Assembly: GCA_020310875.1 (NCBI GenBank)
Contig: CM035437.1
Span: forward strand, 50,735,027 to 50,799,026
DNA: 64,000 nucleotides
Direction of reading: 5' to 3'
From: Ceratopteris richardii
Lineage: Eukaryota; Streptophyta; Polypodiopsida; Polypodiales; Pteridaceae
Shown here: positions 37,044-47,754 of the stretch, in pieces
Layout of the letters: each line of letters starts with the position of its first letter
How positions within the stretch are numbered: position 1 is the stretch's first letter
Position numbers and translations under genes: made by a program
The notes under the pieces: model-generated
The model's database searches: none
Told to the model about the DNA's origin: nothing
What the model saw: the letters and a program-made list of their open reading frames with translations, nothing else

Positions 37044-37760
37044 CTAGTTATCAGCCACCGTTTGTAAGTCCATAGTTTTGAGTGCCATCAGGTCCTTGTT
37101 GGCTTTAAGAAAAGCTTCCTCTTCATCATCTGAGAGACCATCCAGCATGTGTACAGGTTCAGCTACATATGGTCGTGCATGCAAGTCGCAAGGCTTCATG
37201 TCATCCAGTGGAACGACATATTTATGGTGGTTATTCTTAAAAATCAATTCATGCGCTGACCAATCCTGAACTACCTTAGCTTGCTTTAACCATGGTCATC
37301 CAAAGAGCAGGTTATAGTTAAGGCTGGATTCAGGAAATTCCAGAACAACAAAGGACATTTTAAAGGCAGCTCCTTGAAGAGTAATAGGAATGTCTCACAC
37401 CAATCCCACCGGATGAACTCGGGATTGATCAGCCATTCGGACAAAAAATTGGACAAGTTCGATTTGTGTCCATCCCATCTTTTGACAAAGTGTTGCGGTT
37501 GCAATGTTTACACCGGAACCTCCATCAATTAATACTTGAGTGATTCTATGATTCTTATACCAGATCATAATCAAGGGTACCGTATGATCCACCGTCGGAT
37601 CCAGTTCGGGTTGAATTATGGCTGTCAATGGAGCACATGAAGGTCCTGGATTGACTTGTTGCTAGAACTATTGGCACACGCCAAAAACCAAAGCCAATAG
37701 TTATCCCATTGGTAGTGTAATGGACGCCGCGGATAAGACATCCCACATCGGATCAACCTC
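37044..37760 (-). pseudogene. Gypsy protease and protease-RT linker
   Basis: VLIDGGSGVNIATATLC in the 37628-37395 frame is the retropepsin active-site loop (LIDGGSSxNI in Tat-type elements). KMGWTQIELVQFFVRMADQS follows. The next frames (37504-37286 and 37247-37044) are the linker to reverse transcriptase, ending in an acidic SDDEEEAFL segment. Frame changes occur at about 37400 and 37270. Confidence 0.75.
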
Positions 37761-37814
37761 TGTTGTTTTTGATACGGTGTCCGGTGGGGACTCCGATACT
37801 AATTGGGTCAGATT

Positions 37815-39042
37815 TCAGCCTTCCGGTACTACCTGCGGTATGCTTTGCTGCGTTACTAGAATTGGATTAGGAAAAATAGTTTCTTGGGTTGCCCACTTAC
37901 TTGCTTTAGTAAATACCTTCTGTTGTTCATGAATTCCCGGTTCAAAAATCTCTGCAACTGGCTGTAATTGCTTTCCCGAACGTGTTTGTACCGTTGTAGT
38001 TTGGGTGTCGACTACTGAAATGTACACCATGTTTGCCATCGGGTGCTGTCTTTACTTTTTCCTTTTATCGTACTCAGCCGCATCTTTACAATACCTACGG
38101 ATATGCACTATTTCATCACAAAAATGGCATTTATGTGGTGGGGGAGATGCACCTTCACCTGATGGACCCGCATTCCACCGAGTTTGTCCAAAGTTAGTTG
38201 ACTGTGCTCCTCTATAATTCTTGTATCCTTGGTAAGGAGTATTCCTCATTTGTGGTGGTACGTAGTGACTGGCTGGTTGCCCTTGTTCCTGGATGATAGC
38301 ATTGATAGCCGCTCTACTTTGTACCTTTGCGTTATAAGGACAGGTCTCCGTAGTATGGTCCACGGTGTGACAAATAGCACAGTACATCTGATTCAGAGCG
38401 CATCCTGAGCTAGTGTGTCCCGTGTTTTTACATTTAGTATAGTAAATTTGTTTCAGAGGATCCTGGTTTGAATGCTTGGATGCCTTCAACCACTCTAGAT
38501 GTTCAGTGAATCCACCCACTTTATTTTCTAACTATAACGCCATAGCGATTACGGCATCCAAGGTCATTCCTCCCACACATCGTATGATCATAATCTATTT
38601 CAATTGGGGATTTAATCCGTTTATGAACCAGTACGTAATGATGTCATCTGGTAAATTGGCATGCGATGGTGGCAGCTGTCGTAAATGAGTCCGAAATAGA
38701 GTGGCATAGTCTTTTACATTCAGGTGTGGCTTCTGCCTGTTATTTTGCAGATAATAAAAAATTTCTGGTGGGTTTTTCTTTAACCGGAATCGTTGTAGAA
38801 ATGCATCCTTCACGTCATCATACTGTCGAAAATGATTCAAGTCATTCTCGATTAACCAGCGAGCAACTTCATTGACCAAGGTTGACTGGAACACGATGGC
38901 TTTATAAGCAGGGTCTGTTGGGTAATTCAAAACTGCATAATTAATTTCAAATGTCCACACATGCGCGTCGGGATCGTCTCTCGAAAAACCTCCAAATTTT
39001 GTGTATGTGACTCCGGCCGGCACCGGACACGGTGGAACAATC

Positions 39043-39088
<46 letters not shown>

Positions 39089-39326
39089 GATGATGATGTT
39101 GTTGTTGTTGTTGTTGCTGCTGTGAACTACTCATGTTGCCTGAATTTTGGGGACGAATTTCTTGATGTTCCTGACCCATATGGTTACTTTGCCAATTTTT
39201 CGGTCCAAAAATATCTCTGAACCGATTACTTAACTCAACATCTAACAACCCTTTCTCAACCTTAGTCTCAAAATTGGCTAAACTTGCACCTAAAAACCGT
39301 GAATGCAGTAGATTCATGCCGAACAA
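37815..39326 (-). pseudogene. Gypsy gag with glutamine tract and three knuckle-like Cys/His motifs
   Basis: 39326-38595 holds the N-terminus (GASLANFETKVEKGLL), a Gln/His tract and the capsid core (YTKFGGFSRDDPDAHVWTFE, VARWLIENDL, FLQRFRLKK, YATLFRTHLRQLP). A stop near 38590 is followed by 38519-38052 with CKNTGHTSSGC, CAICHTVDHTTETC and CHFCDEIVHIRRYC. The last two fit CX2CX4HX4C. The first has lost its second Cys. The C-terminal tail runs to 37815. The gag pseudogenes at 17640-19330 and 21806-22890 are relatives. Confidence 0.88.
39043..39122. repeat. (TTG)n / (CAA)n trinucleotide tract in gag
   Basis: On the coding minus strand it reads CAA/CAG/CAT and encodes an uninterrupted Gln/His stretch of about 26 residues between the gag N-terminus and the capsid core. 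Confidence 0.95.
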
Positions 39327-39342
39327 TAGTGTGCTATCACCA

Positions 39343-39489
39343 AATTGTCACCGAAGAGCACCGAATTGTCACTGGAGAATACTGAACTGTCACCGAAAAT
39401 CATTGAATTGTCTCCGAACAATGCTGAATTGTCACCAGAAACTAATGTATTGTCTTCAGAATGTACCGGACTGTCATGGAATGCATCGG
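39343..39489. repeat. Seven degenerate 21-base tandem repeats upstream of the gag core
   Basis: Units such as AATTGTCACCGAAGAGCACCG repeat with a 21-base period. They encode a 7-residue repeat on either strand (on the minus strand a GDNS-type repeat, on the plus strand an ELSPxxx-type repeat). The period is a multiple of three, which suggests expansion within a coding sequence, probably an N-terminal gag extension. Confidence 0.85.
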
Positions 39490-39682
39490 ATTACCGCTGC
39501 ACTCTATTGAACTGCTTCTGCACAGCACCAAACTGTCACTCGCTTGTTGAATTGAACCTTCTGCAAATGAACTTAATTGTTCGTCACTTCTACCACCAGA
39601 GGGTGTTCCTAACAAATTCGGAACTCCCCAGGGATGTGGATCACTCCGATATTTGGGATAAGATTCACTAGAACGTGTTATC

Positions 39683-40760
39683 TGTTGGTGCATTTTACCC
39701 AAGCCTACATGCTTGATATGCTTGATATTATCCTCATTTGTAAGTCACATGTGTCGTCATGTGAACACCTCTTGTAAAAGAGTACATTTTATCTCTTGTA
39801 ATTTGAAAAAGAAAAAGGAAAAGGATGGCTTACCTCATCCATGATGTAAAAGCAAACTCATGGCTCTATCTACCTAAAACCACGAATTTTTGAGCTGAGG
39901 GAATCTCTCCTAACTTTGGGGATCACTTTTAGGTGGAGCCATTCGAATTCGAATTCAAAACTCCCTCCAAGAATAGCTATAAAAAGAGCAAGAAGGAAGA
40001 GGCGATTAACAAGCCTTGTACGAGACCACTTCATGTCATTTTGTAGAGATTGAAGAGCTTACTCCATAGCTCTATCATTCTACTCCCATTGTGCAAAGAT
40101 TCATTGCCAATGTGGTTGTAATCATATGTGAATCTATACATTTGTCATCATCTACTTCTCTGTTTTGTTCTCTGCTATACTCACTCAGAGTAGTACCTTC
40201 AGAAGGTCATATCTCGAGTTCTACTAAACCTTTTTCAGTGTTTTAAAATGCGTTGGATAGCTGTCACTGCCTAGTTTCTATCTATAAATTTTCATGGTCA
40301 TTGAATTAATAGTTTTTAAGATATCTGCAATTTACTGCTCACTGGTCTATCTCTGCAGAGCCCCGAGAATGGCGGGCATGTTCCAGACTTTGTAAAATTT
40401 TGTTCTCAGTGCTCAGTCCATCATTTGAAGTGTTTTAACTTGGATTTGGAAGCTTGCTAAGTCTATTTGCTATGCCCAAAAGGAATGTTTCTAATTTTTA
40501 CCAGGTTGAGAGCACTATTCATTTTTTCCAGCAAGTGTATGTCCAAAAATAGCAAGTTTTGGGAGCTAGTCATTTCGCAACTAGTCTGTCTTCACTTAAA
40601 CTTTTGGGATACATGTTCCAAAGTACTTGGCTGATATTTTGGTGCATTTAGGAAGCTCAAAGGGTCTACTAATCAACTTTGAAGTCTCAGTTGGCTGATG
40701 TGAAGCTGGTTGTAGCGGCACCTACTCATCTTTGGATTGCATCCACCATCTCTCTTCGCA
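39683..40760 (+). repeat. 5' LTR of copia B
   Basis: It begins TGTTGGTGCATTTTACCC and ends CTCTCTTCGCA. It has no coding potential. AGCTATAAAAAGAGCAAG at about 39967-39984 is a plausible TATA box. Confidence 0.95.
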
Positions 40761-40761
40761 G

Positions 40762-40773
40762 TGGTATCAGAGC
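40762..40773 (+). other. Primer binding site of copia B (tRNA-iMet type)
   Basis: TGGTATCAGAGC lies one base after the 5' LTR. Confidence 0.92.
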
Positions 40774-40786
40774 ATAGTCAAGCAAC

Positions 40787-41968
40787 ATGGGAGATGGATT
40801 TCCATCAACAATTGAAAAATTGGATCCAAACAACAACCCGGCATGGTCTCTAAGGATGGAGGCTTACCTTCAAGGGAGGAATCTATATGGATTCATATCC
40901 GGAGATGAAGCAATGCCAACCATGAGGAACAAAGGGCAACCATCACATGAAGATGTGGAAGGACTTTTGAATTGGTGTTCGAAGGATGCACTTGCAAGGT
41001 CCTATATTCTAAACTCAATCTCTGATTTTCTTTTACCTCATGTCAAGGGATGCAAGACATCAAGAGAGACCTGGAATGCACTTGCTTCTTTCTTCTCTTC
41101 CAACACTCGAGCAAGGAAGAACCAATTGTGGATGGAGTTCACAACAATGAAGAAAAGCCCGAAGCAAAATGTGACTGATTATGTCACAAAGATGAAGGAT
41201 ATTTCCGACCAACTTGGAAGCATTGGAGAGGTAATTGAAGAGGAGCAAATCATTAGACAAATCATGAATGGAATCAAAGCAGACGACAAGTGGGAGTCAT
41301 TCACAACAGCCATGGATTTATACATGGATATGCATGTACCCGACCTCAACACACTCATGGGCCAACTCTTCACTCATGAAGCAAAGATTAGCAAAGGTGG
41401 TGAGTCCTCAAGAGGTAATCAAACTTCTGCCTTATATTCTGATAAAGCTAAGGTCAAGGACAAGTCAAAGAATAGGAAGAATGAAGATGAAGGAAGCTCT
41501 TTCCAAGCAAACTTTGTAGGTAGAGGAAGAGCTAGAGGAAGAGGCAGAGGTGGAAAGCAAGGCAGGGGGAGATTCCAATCATCTCAACCTTGCAATATAT
41601 GTGGCTTATCTAACCATACTACTGAAGAATGTTTTAGGAACCCGAGGAACTCAAGAGGAAGAGGATTCAATAGAGGTGGCTATGGATCAAATAGAGGCAG
41701 GTACAATGGAGGCTACAACAACAACTACTACAACAACAATTACAACAACAACAACTATCAAAGTAGCCATAGAGGAAGGAGAGACTACAATAACTATGCA
41801 GAGGACCAAAGTCAAGAAGATTCATTATTGATTATGAATCTATCAGTGAAGAAGGGTAAGGATGATGATCACATATTTTACATTGATTCGGGATGCTCAA
41901 ACCATGTAGCAGGAAATGTGGCTTTACTTTCTGATTTGGAAGATCCTCATAATAAGCATGAAGTGTAG
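40787..41968 (+). CDS. copia B gag and protease
   Basis: The ATG at 40787 lies 14 bases after the primer site and starts a 393-codon frame, a normal arrangement for copia. Gag has NNPAWSLRMEAYLQGRNLYG (DUF4219-like), RETWNALASFFSS and VTDYVTKMKDISDQLGSIGE (UBN2 type), an Arg/Gly-rich stretch, the knuckle CNICGLSNHTTEEC near 41590, and an Asn/Tyr-rich low-complexity segment. The protease loop YIDSGCSNHVAG lies near 41880-41915. The frame stops at TAG 41966-41968, just after the protease active site. The same frame continues beyond it (41993 on) with protease and integrase sequence, so a single nonsense mutation is more likely than a designed end. Confidence 0.9.
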   Translation: MGDGFPSTIEKLDPNNNPAWSLRMEAYLQGRNLYGFISGDEAMPTMRNKGQPSHEDVEGLLNWCSKDALARSYILNSISDFLLPHVKGCKTSRETWNALASFFSSNTRARKNQLWMEFTTMKKSPKQNVTDYVTKMKDISDQLGSIGEVIEEEQIIRQIMNGIKADDKWESFTTAMDLYMDMHVPDLNTLMGQLFTHEAKISKGGESSRGNQTSALYSDKAKVKDKSKNRKNEDEGSSFQANFVGRGRARGRGRGGKQGRGRFQSSQPCNICGLSNHTTEECFRNPRNSRGRGFNRGGYGSNRGRYNGGYNNNYYNNNYNNNNYQSSHRGRRDYNNYAEDQSQEDSLLIMNLSVKKGKDDDHIFYIDSGCSNHVAGNVALLSDLEDPHNKHEV

Positions 41969-43855
41969 ACAGGAGATGACACAAGGCACTCAGTGGAGAA
42001 GATAGGTAATGTGAAGACATCAGATGGGAATATGAACCTCTTAAGCAAAGTCTTGTATGTCCCTACAATTACCAAAAATTTAATAAGTGTTGGACAGATT
42101 GTTGAAAAAGGATTGCATGTTAGATTCAACCGATTTGGAGCATATGTTGAAGACCCAAGGCAAGGCTTTAGAAGGATTGCCAAAGGAGAAAAGACAGGAA
42201 GGCTTTTCACTTTTGAAGTGGAAGATACAAAGAACATAGCTTTGTTTAGCTATGGATCTCAAACTCTTACAGAGTTGGAGATATGGCACAAAAGGCTTGC
42301 TCACATTGGTGAGAGGACACTCAAACAAATTTGCAGGGACCAAAGTGTACTTGGTTTGCCTAATATCACGAGGCAACACATGATTCATAAGTGTGAAGCT
42401 TGTCAACTCGGCAAGGCTCATAGACAACCTTTCAATAAGAAAGGATATATGTATCAAAATCCTTTGGATCTAGTGCACACGGATGTGTGGGGTCCAAGTA
42501 AGGAGCCATCTATATCAGGCTCAAGATATTATGTGTCTTTCATAGATGATTGTAGTAGGTGGACCATTCTGTTTTTCATGAAGCACAAGGATGAAATGTT
42601 TAATTGCTTTAAGAAGTATATTGCTCTTGTTGAAAACCAAACAGGTAGGACTTTGAAACGACTCAAATCAGATGGTGGAGGAGAATACTTCTCTTCTGAA
42701 TTTGATGCCTTCTTGCATGAAAGAGGCATTAAAAGGGAAGTCACTACAAGGTATACACCTGAACTTAATGGTGTAGCAGAGAGGAGAAACAGAGCTATTG
42801 TCAAAGCTTCAAGGTCCATGCTCAACGAAAAGGGATTGCCAAACTACCTATGGGCAGAGGCTGTGTCTATAGCCACATATCTCATAAATAGACTTCCATC
42901 TAAGTCACTAGATGGAACCACTCCATATGAAGTGTGGAATGGAAGAAGACCTAGTCTAGAGCATTGTAAAATCTTTGGATGCTTAGCCTATGCTCACATT
43001 CCTTCTCAAGTAAGAGGGAAATTGGATCCCAAGGCAGAGAAGTGTGTATTCATTGGTTATGATCAAAACCAAAAAGGATATAGATTGTACAATCCAACCA
43101 ATAAAGGATTTTCTGCTAGTAGAGATGTAATTTTTTATGAAAACAAATCATGGTTTGATGATGACAGGAAAGTGAAGCTGCCATATGACTTGGATGAAGA
43201 TTTTCCATCACTTCAACCAAAAGAGCCAAAGCAGATTGAAGAAAGTGATTCGGAGATCGACCTAGAGGACTTGGAAAGACTAAAGCTATGGAAGAACAAA
43301 GGTAAAGCAAAGATGCAGGATGCTACATATGGACCTGAGAGCTCACATCAACCACTTAGAAGGTCTTCAAGGGAGAAGAAGAAACCAGAGAGGTTTGGTT
43401 ATGATACTTCTTTGGTCACCAAGCACTCAATCTACATTGCAAAGGATTCAACCAATGAAGAACCTACCACATTCGAAGAAGCACAAAGCAAGAAAGCTTG
43501 GAGAGATGCAATGGATGAAGAAATGGAAGCCTTGAAGGAGAATGAAACTTGGGAACTTGTACCTAACAAGCCATCTATGAAGGTAATTGGATCTCGATGG
43601 ATATACAAAATCAAGAGGAATCTAGATGGAAGTATAAATAGACACAAAGCAAGGTTAGTTGCTAAAGGGTTTGCTCAAACCCATGGTATTGATTATGAGG
43701 AGACTTTCTCTCCTGTTGCAAAAATGCCTACAATTAGGGTTCTCATTAGTCTTGCTACATCTAGAAATTGGAATCTCTATCAACTTGATGTAAAGAATGC
43801 TTTATTGAATGGATGGATTTCTGAGGAAGTGTTTGGCACAACCTCCTGGATATGA
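41969..43855 (+). pseudogene. copia B protease end, integrase and reverse transcriptase N-terminus
   Basis: It follows gag in the same frame after one stop. LLSKVLYVPTITKNLISVGQ ends the protease. WHKRLAHIGERTL and CEACQLGKAHRQPF form the HHCC zinc domain. The integrase core has HTDVWGPSKEPS (Asp), KSDGGGEYFSSEF (Asp) and PELNGVAERRNR (Glu; the usual PQQNG is PELNG). GCLAYAHIP and VFIGYDQNQKGYRLYNP complete it. The reverse transcriptase starts with WRDAMDEEMEALKENETWEL, SRWIYKIKRN, RHKARLVAKGFAQTHGIDYE and LDVKNALLNGW. A frameshift near 43830 ends the frame at 43855. Confidence 0.92.
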
Positions 43856-44990
43856 GGATGCACATCATCCTAACTATGTATGCAAACTAAAGAAAGCTTT
43901 GTATGGATTGAAACAAGCTCCAACAGCTTGGAATTTCAGATTGGTGACTTATTTGCAGGACCAAGGATTCAAAGCTAGCAAGGCGGATACCTCTTTGTTC
44001 ATAAAGAGGAATGGATCTGAAGTGATCTATTTATGTGTGTATGTTGATGATATTATTATCACAGGCAATGATCTTGAAGGAATCAAACAGGTAAAGAGTC
44101 AAATGAAGGAGGAGTTCAAAATAAGTGACCTCGGACCACTCACGTATTTTCTTGGATTGGAGTTGATCTACACAGATTCAGGTATATACATCACACAAAG
44201 GAAGTATGTGCATGACATGCTCGTCAAGTTCAAGATGGAAAATACCAAGTGTGCAGGTACACCTATGGAGAAAAATCATAAGCTTAGTGCTTATGAAGGA
44301 GAGCCAATTGAAGACATCACAAGCTATCAAAGTTTGGTTGGAAGTTTGAACTATGCAACACTCACAAGGGTGGATATATGCTATAGTGTTAGCATATTGA
44401 GTCAGTTTATGCATAAGCCGAGAAGACCACATATGGAAGCGGCCAAGAGAGTCCTCAAGTACCTAAAGGGGACCATGAATGAAGGTTTGTTTTATTCATT
44501 TACTTCAGATATTGAGCTAAAGGTCTACTCAGATGCAGATTGGGCCCGATCTAAAGATGATAGAAGAAGCACATCAGGATATATATCATTTGCAGGTTCA
44601 AAAATCATTTCTTGGTCATCGAAGAAGCAAGCAACCATGGCATTATCTTCTACCGAAGCCGAATATAGATTTTTGGCTAATGCAACTCAAGAAATCATGT
44701 GGTTAAAGTCTTTGTACACAGATCTTGGACTTCATTCTTCAACACCTCACATTTTTTGTGACAACACAATCTCACTACATCTAGCAGCTAATCCGGTATA
44801 CCATGCTAGAACAAAGCATATTGAAGTCCACTACCATTATGTAAGGGAGAAGCTAATGAGCAAGGATATTCAACTATCCTATGTCTCTACAGATATGCAA
44901 TGTGCAGACATGTTGACTAAAGCTCTTGATGGTACAAAGTTAAGTAGATTCAAGTTGATGATTGGCTTGCAGGAAATCAAGGACAATTGA
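43809..44990 (+). pseudogene. copia B reverse transcriptase C-terminal part and RNase H
   Basis: The frame overlaps the previous one because of the frameshift near 43830. AQPPGYEDAHHPNYVCKLKK leads to ALYGLKQAPTAWN and the catalytic YVDDI at 44040-44054. FLGLELIYTDSGIYITQRKY and the ILSQFMHKPRRPHMEAAKRV block follow. RNase H has YSDADWARSKDDRRSTSG, SSTEAEYRFLA, CDNTISLHLAANPVYHARTK and HYHYVREK. It stops at 44990, 42 bases before the 3' LTR. All catalytic acids are present, so the only break in this half is the frameshift. Confidence 0.93.
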
Positions 44991-45032
44991 AGACTTATTT
45001 GGAGGCCAAGGATGTTAGGCTTGATGGGGAGC

Positions 45033-46110
45033 TATTGGTGCATTTTACCCAAGCCTACATGCTTGATATGCTTGATATTATCCTCATTTGTAAGTCACAT
45101 GTGTAGTCATGTGAACACCTCTTGTAAAAGAGTACATTTTATCTCGTGTAATTTGAAAAAGAAAAAGGAAAAGGATGGCTTACCTCATCCATGATGTAAA
45201 AGAAAACTCGTGGCTCTATCTACCTAAAACCACAAATTTTTGAGCTGAGGGAATCTCTCATAACTTTGGGGATCACTTTTAGGTGGAGCCATTCGAATTC
45301 GAATTCAAAACTCCCTCCAAGAATAGCTATAAAAAGAGCAAGAAAGAAGAGGCAATTAGCAAGCCTTGTACGTGACCACTTCATGTCATTTTGTAGAGAT
45401 TGAAGAGCTTAATCCATAGCTCTATCATTCTACTCCCATTGTGCAAAGATTCATTGCCAATGTGGTTGTAATCATATGTGAATCTATACATTTATCATCA
45501 TCTACTTCTCTGTTTTGTTCTCTGCTATACTCACTCAGAGTAGTACCTTCAGAAGGTCATATCTCGAGTTCTACTGAACCTTTTTTAGTGTTTTAACATG
45601 CGTTGGATAGCGGTCACTGTCTAGTTTCTATCTATAAATTTTCATGGTCATTGGATTAATACTTGTGAAGATATCTGCAATTTACTGCTCACTGTTCTAT
45701 CTCTGCAGAGCCCCGAGAATGGCGGGCATGTTCCAGACTTTGTAAAATTTTGTTCTCAGTGTTCAGTCCATCATTTGAAGTGTTTTAACTTGGATTTGTA
45801 ATCTTGCTAAGTCTATTTGCTATGCCCAAAAGGAAATTTTCTAATTCGTACCAGGTTGAGAGGACTGTTCATTTTTTCCAGCAGGTGTATGTCCAAAAAT
45901 AGCAAGTTTTGGGAGCTAGTCATTTCGCAACTAGTCTGTCTTCACTTAAACTTTTGGGATACATGTTCGAAAGTACTTGGCTGATATTTTGGTGGATTTA
46001 GGAAGCTCAAAGGGTCTACTAATCAACTTTGAAGTCTCAGTTGGCTGGTGTGAAGCTGGTTGTAGCGGCACCTACTCATCTTTGGACTGCATCCACCATC
46101 TCTCTTCACA
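45033..46110 (+). repeat. 3' LTR of copia B
   Basis: It matches 39683-40760 at the same length. Its first two bases are TA rather than TG by mutation, and it ends CTCTCTTCACA. The purine-rich GATGGGGAGC just before it is the likely polypurine tract. Confidence 0.95.
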
Positions 46111-46173
46111 TTATCGGCATATATCAAAGGATTCTTCTTCACTCCATAACCTTTTCTTCAACTGGCTACTCCA

Positions 46174-46193
46174 TTTCCCATAGACGGTGCTAG
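46174..46193 (-). other. Gypsy primer binding site region
   Basis: On the minus strand, directly after the 5' LTR, the sequence reads CTAGCACCGTCTATGGGAAA. This resembles the TGGCGCCGTCTGTGGGAA primer site of plant Tat-type elements with a few substitutions. It fixes the element's orientation as minus. Confidence 0.6.
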
Positions 46194-46721
46194 TGTTAAT
46201 TTCTGGTGTTAAACTTATTGTTTAATATGTTATCAATTATGGGTTCTTGGGATGGTAAGGGGTCTATAAAACAGAGGCCCTGTTTATATTTTCCCAGATT
46301 CTACCGGTTCAGTTATATATTTCTTCATAGACTTAACACGCGGAATTAAAGTATCCTTCAACTACTATCTGTTTGCGTATTACAACACACTTCAACATGT
46401 CACCATAATTAACTGTAGAGTACAATGGTCTTCATCGCAATACGCCTACGCGCACTTCGTCACTTACCGAGTGATCGCTTAACTTAATACCTCATCAAAA
46501 TTAATACATCACGGAACTTTAACTAACAAGGAGACAAAGATTACTCAGAGTTTCCATAAGGCGATATGCTCTACTCAGGCATTCGCCCAGACTCACAGTC
46601 CGGCGACACACATGCCTTCTATTCACGCACGCTTCTTTTGTTAATCAAAGATTACACATGTTGTGCTTCGCCCTTTCGGTACACGTGCAACTTTTCATAT
46701 TACATATTCCGGCGGCTCACA
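46194..46721 (-). repeat. Gypsy 5' LTR (right on the plus strand)
   Basis: Homologous to 31292-31816. The plus-strand ends are TGTTAATTTCTGG and GGCGGCTCACA. The flanking GATC matches the left side. Confidence 0.9.
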
Positions 46722-47041
46722 GATCCACATTTTTTGGTGTGAAGGTTGAGCTTCCACTAATCGTTTAGGTATCCATATTGTAAAATCCTTAATCCATTTT
46801 GCAATAAGTGTTGAACTTTTTTGTTTCCTCATCTCTTAGGTTTCTTGTGAATCTCCAACTTTTCCTTGTATTCGTACAGTTGACGTTGATCCTTGCAAAC
46901 CCATACTTGTTTGTTGCATTGTCTTTGTTGTTGTCATGTTGCTCGTAAGAATGTAGATGGTGTGACATTCTTACAAGTCCCTTCAGGTGGAATTACCTTA
47001 CTCAATCACTCAGGCTCAATCTCTTGAAAAGAAGGGATAGG

Positions 47042-47754
47042 CTAATCATGTAGTTTAGGAAAGATGTAGGTGTATGGAGAATAGAGGAATCGGTAGATGG
47101 GATTTGATGAAAGTTCTTTAACTAGATTACCTAGACTTGTAATCCTAAGGTTTTCCTCCCATGTCATTTTTAGGGGTTTCTTGCCTAGTAGACTAAAGAC
47201 CTCTCTATTGTCTATTTTTGCTGATATGTATCCTTGGAAAAGGTGGATAGTGACTTCGAATTCAAAAATCCACTCCTGTCCTAGGACCAATTCTTCCAAA
47301 AGATATGTGCCCTTGAAAACGAAGAGTCTTTGTTCCATAGTATTGTTTCCTAAATGTAAAGACATTGAAATCTCTCCTAGGCACTCAATGATATTTCCTC
47401 CAATCCCTATCATATGCACCTTTATTGGAATAAGTTATGCCTTTATCTTCTTCACTAATGAGGCTCGTATACTACTTAATGTTGCTCCCATGTCGATCAA
47501 TGAATCCACTAACTGATACTCATCTTTACCAATACCTAGGTTTACGTATGGTTGTTGGATGAAATTTCCTAGGGTTTTTGCTTGATTGGTGTGGTATTTC
47601 ACCATAGGGATATGTTTTTCTCCTTGTAAATATCTTTCATCACATTGTCATATCCATTCTTTTTGTTTTTATATTCATTATAATGCTTCCACTCTAGCTT
47701 CTGCTCGTATTCTTTCCTCTTCTTTCTTTCTATTTTGCACTCCTAAGAGTCTTG
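47042..47754 (-). pseudogene. Retropepsin-like domain downstream of integrase in the old gypsy
   Basis: On the minus strand, SLIDMGATLSSIRASLVKKI near 47495-47440 resembles a gypsy protease loop (LIDSGAT) with Ser changed to Met. After a stop, MIGIGGNIIECLGEISMSL and LEELVLGQEWIFEF follow, matching the flap and C-terminal ILGxDWL-like block of retropepsins. A Lys/Glu-rich stretch precedes it (near 47700). Its place after integrase rather than before reverse transcriptase is unusual. The stretch 46722-47041 has no recognised domain. Position could reflect rearrangement, or loss of gag from a second element. Confidence 0.6.

Larger units (their letters stand above)
39678..46115 (+). mobile_element. 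Ty1-copia retrotransposon, family B, nearly intact (element 39683-46110 with its TTATC duplication)
   Basis: Two 1078-base LTRs flank a 4.27-kb internal region with gag, protease, integrase, reverse transcriptase and RNase H. The 5-base duplication TTATC lies at 39678-39682 and 46111-46115 and matches exactly, proving insertion into the gypsy leader. The LTRs differ at roughly 3 percent of positions by eye, so it is younger than its gypsy host. One in-frame stop and one frameshift are the only obvious lesions in the polyprotein. It is opposite in strand to the gypsy. Confidence 0.96.
31292..46721 (-). mobile_element. Ty3-gypsy retrotransposon (Tat-like), full length, with copia B nested inside
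   Basis: Two similar LTRs (525 and 528 bases) flank a minus-strand gag, protease, reverse transcriptase, RNase H and integrase in gypsy order, followed by an extra coiled-coil coding region. Without the 6.4-kb copia B insert and one TTATC copy the element is about 9.0 kb. GATC lies on both outer sides (31288-31291 and 46722-46725), a probable target duplication. The reverse transcriptase opening SDVFAWDYRDMKGLDP is typical of the plant Tat/Athila branch. LTR divergence is visibly several percent, and every domain carries stops or frameshifts, so it is an old, dead copy. Confidence 0.9.

Noticed and set aside
39345-39671. Plus-strand 108-codon frame with ELSPxxx repeats
   Set aside because: It is the antisense reading of the 21-base repeats upstream of the minus-strand gypsy gag.
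40787-44990. Programmed stop or frameshift between copia B gag-protease and pol
   Set aside because: The stop lies inside the protease domain, and the frameshift near 43830 lies inside RT. Neither is a usual recoding site, so mutation is simpler.
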